NCBI RefSeq assembly: GCF_036116635.1
Contig: NZ_CP107995.1
Span: 434,001 to 498,000 of the forward strand
DNA: 64,000 nt
DNA from: Amycolatopsis sp. NBC_00345
Lineage (GTDB): Bacteria > Actinomycetota > Actinomycetes > Mycobacteriales > Pseudonocardiaceae
Direction of reading: 5' to 3'
Shown here piece after piece: positions 49,595 through 58,841 of this stretch; the stretch's first letter is position 1; each line of letters starts with the position of its first letter. Both the position numbers and the translations under genes were made by a program. The notes below the pieces were generated by a model. The model was not told the DNA's origin, ran no database searches, and saw nothing but the letters and a program-made list of their open reading frames with translations.

Positions 49595-51727
49595 CTACAC
49601 GACTTCGCGGGTCTGGGCGTAGTGGCAGGCGACGTCGTGGTCGGCGGCGTGGGACTCCCGCAGTGGCTCGACGTCGATGCACTTACGTTGGTCCTCTTCG
49701 GACAGTTGCGCGAACACGAAACAGCGCGTGCGGAACCGGCAGCCGGACGGCGGGTTCGCCGGGCTCGGCAGGTCGCCGGTCAGGATGATCCGGGTCCGCT
49801 CGCGCTCCTTGATCGGGTCCGGGATCGGGATCGCGGACAGCAGGGCCTGCGTGTACGGGTGCTGCGGCGCGTCGAAGACGGTCTGCACGTCGCCGATCTC
49901 CACGATCTTGCCGAGGTACATCACGGCCACGCGGTCGGCGATGTGCCGGATCACCGAGAGGTCGTGCGCGACGAACAGGTAGGACAGGCCGAGCTTCGCC
50001 TTCAGCTCGTCGAGCAGGTTGATCACGCCGGCCTGGATCGACACGTCCAGCGCGGACACCGGCTCGTCCAGCACGATCAGCTTCGGCTCGAGCGCGAGCG
50101 CCCGCGCGATGCCGATGCGCTGGCGCTGCCCGCCGGAGAACTCCGCCGGGTAGCGGTCGGCGTGCTCCGCGCGCAGCCCGACCAGGCCGAGCAGCTCGGG
50201 AATCCGCTTGGCGATGCGGTCCTTGTCGTAGCCGTGCACCACCATCGGCTCGGCGATGATGTCGCCGATCGGCAGCCGCGGGTCCAGCGCCGCCATCGGG
50301 TCCTGGAACACCACCTGCAGGTCGCGCCGGATGTTCTTGCGGTCCTTGCCGCCCAGCTTCGTGACGTCCTTGCCGAGCACCGCCACCGAGCCGCTGGACG
50401 GGGCCGCCAGCTCGAGGATCTCCATCAGCGTGGTCGACTTGCCGCAGCCGGATTCGCCGACCAGGCCGAGCGTCTCGCCCTCGACGATGTCGAAGCTGAC
50501 GCCGTCGACCGCGCGGACGGTGCCGACCTTGCGCTTGAGCACCACGCCCTTGGTGACCGGGTAGTGCTTCACCAGCTCCCGCACGTCGAGCACGGTCGTG
50601 CGGTCGGTCCGGGGCACGGCGGCCACGGGGGAGTCCTCGATGACCTCGGCGCCGTAGATTTCCGCCGCGTCGGCGTCGGGCTTGGCCAGTTCCTCGGTGC
50701 GGATGCAGGCGGCCCGGTGCGTGGTGTCGACCAGCGCGTTCGGGTTGCCCGGCGTGATCGTGTACAGCTCCGGCTCGGCGTCGAGGCAGGCGTCGATCGC
50801 CAGCGGGCAGCGCGGCGCGAACGGGCAGCCGGTCGGCAGGTTCACCAGCGACGGCGGCTGGCCCTCGATCGGCACCAGCGGCTGCTTTTCGTGCGCGTCC
50901 ACCCGCGGGATCGAGCCGAGCAGGCCGAGCGTGTACGGCATCCGCGGCTGGGCGTAGATCGTCTCCACCGGGCCCTGCTCGACCGCGCGCCCGGCGTACA
51001 TCACCATCAGCCGGTCGGCGAACCCGGCGACCACGCCGAGGTCGTGGGTGATGATCACGATGCCGGCGCCGGTGACCTCCTGCGCGGTCTTGAGCACCTC
51101 CAGCACCTGGGCCTGCACCGTCACGTCGAGCGCGGTGGTCGGCTCGTCGGCGATGATCAGGTCCGGATCGTTGGCGATCGCGATGGCGATCACCGCGCGC
51201 TGGCGCATGCCGCCGGAGAACTCGTGCGGGAACGCCTTCGCGCGCTGGGCGGCGTTCGGGATGCCGACCAGGTCCAGCAGCTCCACGGCCCGGTTGTTGG
51301 CCTGCTGCTTGGTGATCCGGCCCTTGCCGTGCACCAGCAGCGCCTCGGCGATCTGCGCGCCGACCGTGTACACCGGCGTCAGCGCCGAAAGCGGGTCCTG
51401 GAAGACCATCGAGATCTTCTCGCCCCGGATCTTCGACAGGTCGGTGTCGGACTTGCCGATCAGCTCGCTGTCCTGGAACCGGATCGACCCGGACACCCGG
51501 GCCTGCGGCGGGAGCAGGCCCATCACGGCGAGCGAGGACACCGACTTGCCGGAGCCGGATTCGCCGACGATGCCCAGCACTTCACCGGCCGCGACCTGAT
51601 AGGACAGTCCGCGCACGGCGGTCACGCGGCCCGACTCGGACGGGAACGAGACCTCGAGGTTCGACACCTCGAGCACCGTGCCGGTCGGCTTCTCGGTCTC
51701 CGCGCCCAGGGCGAGTGCGGCGCTCAT
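49595..51727 (-). CDS. Oligopeptide ABC transporter ATPase, fused OppD-OppF type
   Basis: This 710-residue protein carries two complete ATPase halves in one chain. Half one has Walker A GESGSGKS near residue 57, signature FSGGMRQR and Walker B LIIADEPTTALD. Half two has Walker A GESGCGKST near residue 425, signature FSGGQRQR and Walker B LIVLDEPVSALD. Each half is followed by the oligopeptide-type C-terminal Cys-rich segment (CPFAPRCPLAIDACL and CRFRTRCFVF...KC), which holds an iron-sulfur cluster in relatives. The linker between halves is acidic (EIYGAEVIEDSP). It is overlapped by OppC at the start. Confidence 0.94.
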   Translation of the reverse strand: MSAALALGAETEKPTGTVLEVSNLEVSFPSESGRVTAVRGLSYQVAAGEVLGIVGESGSGKSVSSLAVMGLLPPQARVSGSIRFQDSELIGKSDTDLSKIRGEKISMVFQDPLSALTPVYTVGAQIAEALLVHGKGRITKQQANNRAVELLDLVGIPNAAQRAKAFPHEFSGGMRQRAVIAIAIANDPDLIIADEPTTALDVTVQAQVLEVLKTAQEVTGAGIVIITHDLGVVAGFADRLMVMYAGRAVEQGPVETIYAQPRMPYTLGLLGSIPRVDAHEKQPLVPIEGQPPSLVNLPTGCPFAPRCPLAIDACLDAEPELYTITPGNPNALVDTTHRAACIRTEELAKPDADAAEIYGAEVIEDSPVAAVPRTDRTTVLDVRELVKHYPVTKGVVLKRKVGTVRAVDGVSFDIVEGETLGLVGESGCGKSTTLMEILELAAPSSGSVAVLGKDVTKLGGKDRKNIRRDLQVVFQDPMAALDPRLPIGDIIAEPMVVHGYDKDRIAKRIPELLGLVGLRAEHADRYPAEFSGGQRQRIGIARALALEPKLIVLDEPVSALDVSIQAGVINLLDELKAKLGLSYLFVAHDLSVIRHIADRVAVMYLGKIVEIGDVQTVFDAPQHPYTQALLSAIPIPDPIKERERTRIILTGDLPSPANPPSGCRFRTRCFVFAQLSEEDQRKCIDVEPLRESHAADHDVACHYAQTREVV

Positions 51728-52728
51728 GCTTCGGCTCCAGCGGTGTTCGGCGACGAGGGGGACTTGGTTTTCTCGGCGATGCGCTTACGTTCCTTGCGCC
51801 GCGAACGGCTGGCGCTCGGGTCGAGCGCGTCGCGCAGGCCGTCACCGGCGAAGTTCACCGCGAGCACGGTCGCCACGAGGAAGCCGGCCGGGATGTAGAA
51901 CAGCCACGGGAAGGTGCGCACCGCGTCGGCGCCCGCGGCGATCAGCGTGCCGAGCGAGACGTCCGGCGACTGCACGCCGAAGCCGAAGAACGACAGCGAG
52001 GTTTCGGTGATGATCGCGACGCCGACGTTGATCGTCGCGTCGATGATCAGCAGCGAGGCCATGTTGGGCACGATGTGCTTGGCGATGATCCGCCACGCCG
52101 GCTGGCCCATGAACTTCGCGGCCTTGACGAACTCGCGCTCGCGCAGGGTCAGCGTCATGCCGCGCACGATGCGGGCGGTGATCATCCACTGGAACAGCGC
52201 GATCAGGCCGACCAGGATCAGCCAGGTCTTGCCGCGGAAGGCCGGCGACAGGATCGAGATGATCAGGAACGGCGGCAGGATCAGCAGCAGGTCGACGATC
52301 CACATGGCGATCCGGTCGGTCCAGCCGCCGAAGTAGCCGGCGGCCGCGCCGACGATCGACGCGACACCGGTGGAGAACAGCGCGGCCAGCAGGCCGATGG
52401 TCAGCGACTTCTGCAGCCCGCGCAGGGTCTGCGCGAACATGTCGCCGCCGATCTGGTTGGTGCCGAACCAGTGGTTCCCGTCCGGCGGCAGCAGGGTCGA
52501 CGCCGGGTCGAGCTGGTCGTAGGCCCACGGCGAATACCAGGTGTAGGTGAAAGCCAGAATGTAGAACAGCACGATCACGGCGAGCGCGACGACGGCGAGC
52601 CGGTTGCGCAGGAAGCGGCGCAGCACGAGCTTGCCACGGCTGGAGGATTTGCTGTCGGCCTCGTTGTTCGGGTCGGTCTGCAGCACGGACGAGTCGACGA
52701 GGTCGGCCTCGTTCACGGGAGCGGCCAT
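51724..52728 (-). CDS. Oligopeptide ABC transporter permease OppC type
   Basis: This 334-residue permease has a hydrophilic 30-residue N-terminus, six predicted transmembrane helices, and the EAA loop with the OppC motif (KAAKFMGQPAWRIIAKHIVPNM). The NHWFGTNQIGGDMFAQTLRGLQKSL segment is typical of OppC/DppC. Its ATG overlaps the OppB end by one base and its stop overlaps the ATPase start by 4, so all three are co-translated. The C-terminal 30 residues are basic (RSRRKERKRIAEKTK). Confidence 0.92.
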   Translation of the reverse strand: MAAPVNEADLVDSSVLQTDPNNEADSKSSSRGKLVLRRFLRNRLAVVALAVIVLFYILAFTYTWYSPWAYDQLDPASTLLPPDGNHWFGTNQIGGDMFAQTLRGLQKSLTIGLLAALFSTGVASIVGAAAGYFGGWTDRIAMWIVDLLLILPPFLIISILSPAFRGKTWLILVGLIALFQWMITARIVRGMTLTLREREFVKAAKFMGQPAWRIIAKHIVPNMASLLIIDATINVGVAIITETSLSFFGFGVQSPDVSLGTLIAAGADAVRTFPWLFYIPAGFLVATVLAVNFAGDGLRDALDPSASRSRRKERKRIAEKTKSPSSPNTAGAEA

Positions 52729-53705
52729 CAGATCCTCACCCTCGGGTCGAGCACTGCGTAGAGCACGTCGGACAGCCAGCCGGCGAACAGGACGCAGATG
52801 GCGATGAACAGGGTCACGGTGGCCACGATGTTCGTGTCCTGCTTCTGGATTCCGGTGACCAGCCAGTCACCCATGCCGTACCAGCCGAAGATCCGCTCGG
52901 TGAAGATGCCGCCGGTGACGAGCAGGCCGAAGCCGAACGCGAACAGCGTCGCCATCGGGATCAGGGCGGTGCGCAGGCCGTGCTTGAACAGCGCGCGCCG
53001 CCGGGTCAGCCCCTTGGCCTGTGCGGTGCGGAGGAAGTCGGAGCCCAGCACGTCGAGCATCGCCGAGCGCTGATAACGGCTGTAGTAGGCGACCTGCGTG
53101 AGCACGATCGTCAGGGTCGGCACGATCAGGTGCTGCAGCCGGTCGAGCAGCACGTCGCCGAAACCGCCGGTGACGTTGCCCGTCTCGCCCTGCACGATGA
53201 AGAACTGGTACCCGTCGAGCAGGTTGTCGTTGACCGACTGCGCGCCCGCCTTGAGGATCGCGGCGATCACGAAGACCGGCGTCGACAGCACCACGAACGA
53301 GAACGTGGTGGCGATGTAGTCGCTGATCTTGTACTGCCGGATCGCGCTCACCACGCCGACCAGCACGCCGACGATGATGCCGATCGTGATGCCCAGCAGG
53401 AACAGCCGGAGGCTCACGCCGACGCGGCGGAACAGCTCGTCGGTGATCGCCTGATCGGCGACCGTCCGGCCGAAGTTCCCCTGGAACACACCGCTGAGCC
53501 AGGTGAAGAACCGCTCGGGGATCGGCTGGTTCAGATAGAGCTCGGCCGCCTTGGCGTCGATCGTCGCCTGGGGTGCGGGGGGATTCCGCAGTTTCAGCGC
53601 GTCGAGCGGGCTGAACGCCAGCGACGCGAGGGAAAAGGCCGCGAAGGTGGCGACCAGGCACAGTGCCACGTAGTTGACGAGGCGGCGGAGGAGGAAGCCG
53701 ATCAT
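52728..53705 (-). CDS. Oligopeptide ABC transporter permease OppB type
   Basis: This 325-residue permease starts MIGFLLRRLVNYVALCLVAT, the usual OppB/DppB opening, and has six predicted helices. The periplasmic loop (PLDALKLRNPPAPQATIDAKAAELYLNQP) and EAA loop (LDVLGSDFLRTAQAKGLTRRRALFKHGLRTALIP) are as in the family. It is the first gene of the operon. About 490 bases lie between it and the next gene upstream. Confidence 0.92.
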   Translation of the reverse strand: MIGFLLRRLVNYVALCLVATFAAFSLASLAFSPLDALKLRNPPAPQATIDAKAAELYLNQPIPERFFTWLSGVFQGNFGRTVADQAITDELFRRVGVSLRLFLLGITIGIIVGVLVGVVSAIRQYKISDYIATTFSFVVLSTPVFVIAAILKAGAQSVNDNLLDGYQFFIVQGETGNVTGGFGDVLLDRLQHLIVPTLTIVLTQVAYYSRYQRSAMLDVLGSDFLRTAQAKGLTRRRALFKHGLRTALIPMATLFAFGFGLLVTGGIFTERIFGWYGMGDWLVTGIQKQDTNIVATVTLFIAICVLFAGWLSDVLYAVLDPRVRI

Positions 53706-54202
53706 AAGGTCGTCCTCGATTCACCAGGGGCGGAGGATCGGCTCCGCGCCGTTGGCCATGCCTGTTTCCCGCCCCATTGAGTTTTCATCGAAACCACTAG
53801 CCCGGTGCTGCCTTCCGAATGCTGACGCTCGTTGTGCGCGCAGCATAAACCGAACCGGGCGCCTCGCTCTCCGATCTCAGGCAACCAAACAATCACGATT
53901 TCCGTCACCCGACTGTGAACAACCGACTTTCGGGCGTGGTGTGAGCGGGTTTGCCGAGGTAATCAAAAGAGGGTGATCGTCGCGGTGGGTGCCGCCCCGG
54001 ATACCCGGGATGACGCTGGAGGAAATGTTTCGGATTAGCCCGGGAATATTTCCGGGAGGACCGGAACGAATGAAACGGTCAAAACGGACACGCGAACTGA
54101 GGGCTCAGCCCACCACCGGCACCGTCCACAATGGCTGGTCACAGCGAAGAACCCCGCCACCGCAAGCGGTGACGGGGTTCCCGGCTCGAGATGCCCGGTG
54201 AA
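53706..54202. promoter_or_regulatory. Gap between the oligopeptide operon and sigA
   Basis: No gene is seen. The operon promoter should lie here; CAACCAAACAATCACG (about 53882-53897) is AT-rich compared with its surroundings. CCCGGGAATATTTCCGGG (54040-54057) is an inverted repeat around AATATT and could be a regulator site. A hairpin at 54149-54180 closes the sigA gene. Confidence 0.45.
54149..54180 (-). terminator. Terminator of the principal sigma gene
   Basis: Arms GAACCCCGCCACCGC and GCGGTGACGGGGTTC have a 2-base loop (AA) and one mismatched pair. It lies just past the sigA stop on the minus strand. Confidence 0.65.
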
Positions 54203-55594
54203 TCAGTCCAGGTAGTCGCGCAGCACCTGGGACCGCGACGGGTGCCGCAGCTTCGACATCGTCTTCGACTCGATCTGGCGAATGCGCTCACGCGTGACGC
54301 CGTAGACCTGGCCGATCTCGTCCAGCGTGCGCGGCTGGCCGTCGGTGAGGCCGAACCGCAGCCGCACCACCCCCGCCTCACGCTCGGACAGCGTCTGCAG
54401 CACCGACTGGAGCTGGTCCTGCAGCAGCGTGAACGACACCGCGTCGACCGCCACGACGGCTTCGGAGTCCTCGATGAAGTCACCGAGCTGCGAATCGCCC
54501 TCGTCGCCGATGGTCTGGTCCAGCGAGATCGGCTCGCGGGCGTACTGCTGGATCTCCAGGACCTTCTCCGGGGAGATGTCCATTTCCTTGGCGAGCTCCT
54601 CGGGCGTCGGCTCGCGGCCGAGGTCCTGCAGGAGTTCGCGCTGTATACGGCCGAGCTTGTTGATGACCTCGACCATGTGCACCGGGATACGGATGGTGCG
54701 GGCCTGGTCGGCCATCGCCCGGGTGATCGCCTGGCGGATCCACCAAGTGGCGTACGTCGAGAACTTGTAGCCCTTGGTGTAATCGAACTTCTCCACCGCG
54801 CGGATCAGGCCGAGGTTGCCCTCCTGGATCAGGTCCAGGAACGCCATGCCACGGCCGGTGTAGCGCTTGGCCAGCGAGACCACGAGCCGGAGGTTCGCCT
54901 CCAGCAGGTGGTTCTTGGCCCGCTCCCCGTCACGCACGATCCACTTGAGGTCGCGGCGCATCTGGGTGACGAGCTTCTCGCCCTCCTCCTCGGCGTTGCG
55001 CACGCGCTCGGCGGCGTAGAGCCCGGCCTCGATCCGCTTGGCCAGCTCCACCTCCTCCTCGGCGTTGAGCAGCGCGACCTTGCCGATCTGCTTGAGGTAG
55101 GCGCGGACGGAGTCGGCCGAAGCGGTGAGCTCGGCGTCCTTGCGCGCCTGGCGCAGCGCCTCGGACTCCTCCTCGTCCCAGACGAAGTCCGGGTTGTCGG
55201 AGGACTTGGGGCCCTTTTCGGCGGCGGCGTTGCGGCGGCGGGCCGCCGGCGTCTCCGCCTCTTCGGCTTCGTCGTCATCGTCGTCGTCGGTGGCGGCCTC
55301 GTCGTTGACCGTCTCGTCGACGACATCGACCTCGACCTCTTCCAGGTCCGACAGGTCCGGCGTTTCGAGTTCGGCTTCGTCGAGCTCGACCGGGCCGTCC
55401 GGGTCCCCGTCTTCGGGCTTCCCGCCCTTCTTGGCCGGCGCCTTCTTCGCCGGGGCTTTCTTCGCGCCGGCAGACCTGGTGGCGGTCTTGCGCGCCGCGG
55501 GCTTCGCCGCGCCGGTGGCTGCCTCGTCGGCCGGCTCTCCGGCTGCGGTCGCTGTCTTCGTCCCGCTTCGGGTTGCGGTTCTTGCGGCTGCCAC
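54203..55594 (-). CDS. sigA: Principal RNA polymerase sigma factor (SigA/HrdB)
   Basis: This 463-residue factor is the housekeeping sigma. The N-terminal 150 residues form a long, charged extension: Ala/Lys/Pro repeats (KKAPAKKAPAKKG) followed by an acidic run. Region 1.2 starts at DSVRAYLKQIGKVALLNAEEE. Region 2 holds NLRLVVSLAKRYTGRGMAFLD and FSTYATWWIRQAI. Region 4 holds GQPRTLDEIGQVYGVTRERIRQIE, ending RSQVLRDYLD as in mycobacterial SigA. The GTG at 55594 follows AAAGGGCG. A TACAAT -10 is seen about 120 bases upstream. It is followed downstream by its terminator and is next to ppgK and suhB, as in M. tuberculosis. Confidence 0.96.
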   Translation of the reverse strand: MAAARTATRSGTKTATAAGEPADEAATGAAKPAARKTATRSAGAKKAPAKKAPAKKGGKPEDGDPDGPVELDEAELETPDLSDLEEVEVDVVDETVNDEAATDDDDDDEAEEAETPAARRRNAAAEKGPKSSDNPDFVWDEEESEALRQARKDAELTASADSVRAYLKQIGKVALLNAEEEVELAKRIEAGLYAAERVRNAEEEGEKLVTQMRRDLKWIVRDGERAKNHLLEANLRLVVSLAKRYTGRGMAFLDLIQEGNLGLIRAVEKFDYTKGYKFSTYATWWIRQAITRAMADQARTIRIPVHMVEVINKLGRIQRELLQDLGREPTPEELAKEMDISPEKVLEIQQYAREPISLDQTIGDEGDSQLGDFIEDSEAVVAVDAVSFTLLQDQLQSVLQTLSEREAGVVRLRFGLTDGQPRTLDEIGQVYGVTRERIRQIESKTMSKLRHPSRSQVLRDYLD

Positions 55595-55714
55595 TTACGC
55601 CCTTTCGCAGCGGTCGATCATGACGAGCCGAGGTATCGCCACCTCGGCTGCCTCACATTCGGGGAACACGCCTCGGCCTGCGGTTTTGCGCCCCGCAGCC
55701 GTGGGCCGTGTTCC

Positions 55715-55720
55715 ATTGTA
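55715..55720 (-). promoter_or_regulatory. -10 element of the sigA promoter
   Basis: On the minus strand TACAAT is a near-perfect -10 hexamer in an otherwise GC-rich stretch. The matching -35 region is poor (CGACGC-like). The leader would be about 115 bases. Confidence 0.55.
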
Positions 55721-55826
55721 ACGACGGCCGGGCAGTGCGTCGCGAAGCGATCACCCTCCGGCCTCCCGGACGGTACCCGCGCGTGACCTCCTCGTGACCG
55801 AGGGCAGTCGTGACGCGGGCCGCCGG

Positions 55827-56588
55827 TCAGTGCTCGATGCCCTCCACGGCGGCGGCCGCGGCGCCCACGATGCCCGCGTTGTTCTGCAGCGAAGCGACGA
55901 TCACGGGCGTGCGGAGGTCGAGCAGCGGCACCCACTTCTCCGCCTTCTTGCTGACCCCGCCGCCGACGATGAACAGGTCCGGCCAGATCAGGTTCTCCAG
56001 CACGCCCAGGTAGCGGTGCACCCGCTTGGCCCACTGCGGGTAGGACAGCTCCTCGTTGTCCTTCACCGACGCCGCGGCGCGCTTCTCCGCGTCGTGCCCG
56101 TCCACCTCGACGTGGCCGAACTCGGTGTTCGGCACGAGCTGGCCGTCGTGGAACACCGCGCTGCCGATGCCGGTGCCGAAGGTGAGCAGCGCGGTCACGC
56201 CGGTGCGGGCGGCCGGGTCGCCGAAGCGGATCTCGGCCATGCCGGCGGCGTCGGCGTCGTTCAGCATCGCCACGTCCTCGACGTTCATGCCGAGCCGCTT
56301 GGCGAACAGCGCGTCGGCGTCGGTGCCGATCCACTTGTGGTCGATGTTCGCCGCCGTGTGCGCGACGCCCTTCTTGACCACCGCGGGCAGCGTCACGCCG
56401 ACCGGGCCGTCCCAGCCGGCCATGCGCACGATCTCCGCGACCACGTCGGCCACCGCGTCCGGGGTCGACGGCTGCGGCGTGTCGATCCGGTGCCGTTCGC
56501 CGACGAGCTCCCCCCGCTCCAAATCGACCAGCGCGCCCTTGATCCCGCTGCCGCCGATGTCGATTCCGAAACCTCGGGTCGCCGTCAC
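55827..56588 (-). CDS. ppgK: Polyphosphate glucokinase
   Basis: This 253-residue ROK-fold kinase phosphorylates glucose using inorganic polyphosphate (or ATP), as in actinobacteria. Motifs are FGIDIGGSGIKGALVD (phosphate 1), LTFGTGIGSAVF (phosphate 2), and the glucose-binding NTEFGHVEVDGHDAEKRAAASV, characteristic of PpgK. The GTG at 56588 has AGAAGGGA upstream; the earlier GTG at 56609 has none. It is divergent from suhB with 64 bases between starts. Confidence 0.93.
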   Translation of the reverse strand: MTATRGFGIDIGGSGIKGALVDLERGELVGERHRIDTPQPSTPDAVADVVAEIVRMAGWDGPVGVTLPAVVKKGVAHTAANIDHKWIGTDADALFAKRLGMNVEDVAMLNDADAAGMAEIRFGDPAARTGVTALLTFGTGIGSAVFHDGQLVPNTEFGHVEVDGHDAEKRAAASVKDNEELSYPQWAKRVHRYLGVLENLIWPDLFIVGGGVSKKAEKWVPLLDLRTPVIVASLQNNAGIVGAAAAAVEGIEH

Positions 56589-56652
56589 TGACGTGGTCCC
56601 TTCTCGCACGATTCAGAAGTCTGCTTCGGAGACTTTAACCGGATGTGGTGAC

Positions 56653-57474
56653 ATGTCGGACGTGGGCGTTCAAGAGTCGTTGCTGAAAAGCGTTGCCGAG
56701 CAGGTCGCGGCCGAGGCCGCGGAGCTGGTGCGGGCCGCCTGGGCCGCCATGCGGGCCGGTGGCGAGGTGCGGGTGGACACGAAGTCGGCCGACACCGACG
56801 TGGTCACCGCGGTGGACCGCGAGTCCGAGGACCTGGTGCGCGCGCGGCTCGCGCGGCTGCGGCCGGGGGAGCCGGTGCTCGGCGAGGAGGGCGGCGGGTC
56901 GGCGGCGGCCGGCGGCGTCACGTGGGTCGTCGACCCGATCGACGGCACCGTCAACTTCCTCTACGGGCTGCCCTCGTTCGCGGTGTCGGTGGCCGCGCAG
57001 ATCGACGGGGAGTCGGTGGCGGGCACCGTCATCGAGCCGGTCAGCGGGCGGCGCTGGACGGCCGCCCGCGGCGAGGGCGCGTGGCTGGACGGGCAGCGGC
57101 TCTCGGCGTCCGCGCCGCGGCGGCTGGACCTGTCGCTCGTCGGCACCGGCTTCGCCTACGACGCCGGGCGCCGGGTGCGCCAGGGGCGCCTCGTGAGCGA
57201 GCTGGTCGGCCGGGTGCGCGACATCCGCCGCAACGGCGCGGCGTCGCTGGAGCTGTGCGCCGTGGGCGCGGGCTGGCTCGACGCGTACGTCGAGCACGGC
57301 CTGCACCGCTGGGACTGGGCCGCGGGCGCCCTGGTGGCTTCGGAGGCGGGCGCGACGGTGCTCCTGCCGGGTTCGGCCCCGGATCTCGGCGACGACGTCA
57401 CGTACGCCGCTTCACCGACCATCGCCGCGCAGCTGCGCGAGACGCTCGCCGAGTGCGGCGCCGCGTCCGTCTGA
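56653..57474 (+). CDS. suhB: Inositol monophosphatase family protein
   Basis: This 273-residue metal-dependent phosphatase has the family motifs: EEGGG (metal Glu), WVVDPIDGTVNFLYGLP (metal Asp residues and phosphate site) and LHRWDWAAGALVASEAGA at the C-terminal (metal Asp). In actinobacteria it can supply inositol for mycothiol and phosphatidylinositol. The symbol follows its position next to ppgK and sigA; substrate preference cannot be read from the sequence. The ATG at 56653 has GGATGTGG upstream. A palindrome follows the stop by about 20 bases. Confidence 0.92.
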   Translation: MSDVGVQESLLKSVAEQVAAEAAELVRAAWAAMRAGGEVRVDTKSADTDVVTAVDRESEDLVRARLARLRPGEPVLGEEGGGSAAAGGVTWVVDPIDGTVNFLYGLPSFAVSVAAQIDGESVAGTVIEPVSGRRWTAARGEGAWLDGQRLSASAPRRLDLSLVGTGFAYDAGRRVRQGRLVSELVGRVRDIRRNGAASLELCAVGAGWLDAYVEHGLHRWDWAAGALVASEAGATVLLPGSAPDLGDDVTYAASPTIAAQLRETLAECGAASV

Positions 57475-57496
57475 CACTCGCCCCTGCTGCCTGTAT

Positions 57497-57549
57497 GCCC
57501 TGAAGGCCACCATGAGGGACCTGTATGCCCTCATGGTGGCCTTCAGGGC
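57497..57549. terminator. Bidirectional terminator-like palindrome, CCTGAAGG family, copy 3
   Basis: Perfect 22-base arms (57497-57518 and 57528-57549) are identical to those at 19697-19749, but the loop differs (ACCTGTATG). It lies between the converging suhB and cei genes. Confidence 0.78.
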
Positions 57550-57580
57550 ACGATGGCGCGGGGAAACCCCGTGGTGAGGC

Positions 57581-58267
57581 TCAGCAGGTGACGTCGCGGG
57601 CGCTGGCCAGCAGCGTCTGGTCGATCATCGGCCCGCCCGGCCCGGTGGACTGCTCGCTGCCGCCGCCGCCCTGGTGCGCCTGGGACCAGCTGCTCAGCTG
57701 CTGCAGGACCCGCAGGGCCTCGGCGCGCGGGCGGATGTCGTCGAAGCGGGTGCCGGTGACGAGGTCGACGCTGGCGTCCTTGCGGTTGTCGCGCACCAGC
57801 TCCGCGCACGGCACCACGAGGCTGACCGTGCGGGCCGCCGCCGCGCCGTTCTCGCCGTAGCGGATCTGGCCGCGGCACTTCGCGTCGCCCTTGGGGTACG
57901 CCGGGTCGTTGCCAGGGTCGGCGATGCCGGAGAAGCCGAGTCCGCGCAGCGACGTGGTGGCGATGCCGCCCTGGCCGCGCGTGCTGCTGGCGTTGAGCAC
58001 CTTCAGCGCCACCTTGTCCGGCGGCATGGGGGAGCGGTCGTCGAGCCCGTTGTGCGGGACGGTGGTGTACGTGGTGCCCGGCGGGGGCGAGGGCGCGGGC
58101 GTGCAGAGGACGGCCTCGTCGACGTCGCCGCGGCTGACCACGGCGTTCACCCAGACGAAGACCGCGCCCAGCGCGAGCACCCCGATCACGATCAGCGCGG
58201 GCAGCGGCCGGTGCTTGCGATAGGGCCGCGGCGCACCACGCTCCCCCGAGCCGTTCCCCGACGCCAC
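57581..58267 (-). CDS. cei: Envelope integrity protein Cei (LytR C-terminal domain)
   Basis: This 228-residue protein has a hydrophilic N-terminal 30 residues, one transmembrane helix (PLPALIVIGVLALGAVFVWV) and an extracytoplasmic LytR_C domain (VALKVLNASSTRGQGGIATTSLRGLGFSGI, CRGQIRYGENGAAAARTVSLVVPCAELV). In mycobacteria the ortholog (Rv2700) maintains the envelope. The GTG at 58267 follows GAAGGGACGGGGCAG; longer open frames to 58396 are not needed. Cysteines in the domain could form disulfides. It sits between suhB and the DUF4193 gene as in M. tuberculosis. Confidence 0.88.
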   Translation of the reverse strand: MASGNGSGERGAPRPYRKHRPLPALIVIGVLALGAVFVWVNAVVSRGDVDEAVLCTPAPSPPPGTTYTTVPHNGLDDRSPMPPDKVALKVLNASSTRGQGGIATTSLRGLGFSGIADPGNDPAYPKGDAKCRGQIRYGENGAAAARTVSLVVPCAELVRDNRKDASVDLVTGTRFDDIRPRAEALRVLQQLSSWSQAHQGGGGSEQSTGPGGPMIDQTLLASARDVTC

Positions 58268-58841
58268 CTGCCCCGTCCCTTCCCGAACGCGGAAAACCGT
58301 CTCGGTCACCCCGCTGTGCCACCGGTGCCCCGGGACGCTTCCGCCCTGTCCGCACCGTGCCTCGATCGGCGTAACCGCCGGTGTACTCACCGACACCTTC
58401 GTAGCCGGTGAGCCTAGGCGTTACACACCACGCCCGGTGGCGCGGGTCACCCTCGTCGAATCCGCGTGACAGCAGGGGACGGCCCTGCCCGGCGATCGCA
58501 CCACGCCGACCTCCGCGGGAGCAAGCGGACACGGCCGCCGGGTGATCTTCCCGACCGGGGCGCAACCCGAACGGACGATAGGCGTCTCACCTGCGGGTTC
58601 CCCCTGTCGGGTGACGAATTCCGGGCAATACGCGACTCGCTGCGGAGCGTCTTGACCGGTGAGCTACCCTTCCCGGGCTCCGGCCGCAGGAAGAGCGCGG
58701 GAAAGCTGAGACCGCGGTCACTGCGGACGCCGGGCACAAACAGGGGCGCTGGAACGTTGACCAGCGGCACGGCGGGTTCGAGGGGCGACACCTGAGGGCT
58801 CGTGAGAACACGACAAGCTGATTCGCAGGGGTGAGGGACAC
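58268..58841. promoter_or_regulatory. Intergenic region between cei and the DUF4193 gene
   Basis: This 574-base stretch separates two divergent genes and holds no convincing gene. CCGGTGTACTCACCG near 58378-58392 and AGCCGGTGAGCC near 58402-58413 share CCGGTGA-like words and might be a control site. The stretch at 58801-58840 (CGTGAGAACACGACAAGCTG) leads into the DUF4193 start. Confidence 0.4.

Noticed and set aside
47857..51898. Plus-strand open frames of 643 and 851 codons over the oligopeptide ABC genes
   Set aside because: They are antisense to well-supported genes, show no motif, and have the Leu/Val/Arg/Asp composition typical of antisense frames in this genome.
19697..57549. CRISPR array
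   Set aside because: The repeats are dispersed singly at gene ends, have no spacers in series and no cas genes nearby.
58466..58795. 109-codon open frame in the gap before the DUF4193 gene
   Set aside because: Arg/Ser/Pro/Thr-rich with no recognisable motif; codon use differs from neighbours; no start signal. Treated as noncoding.
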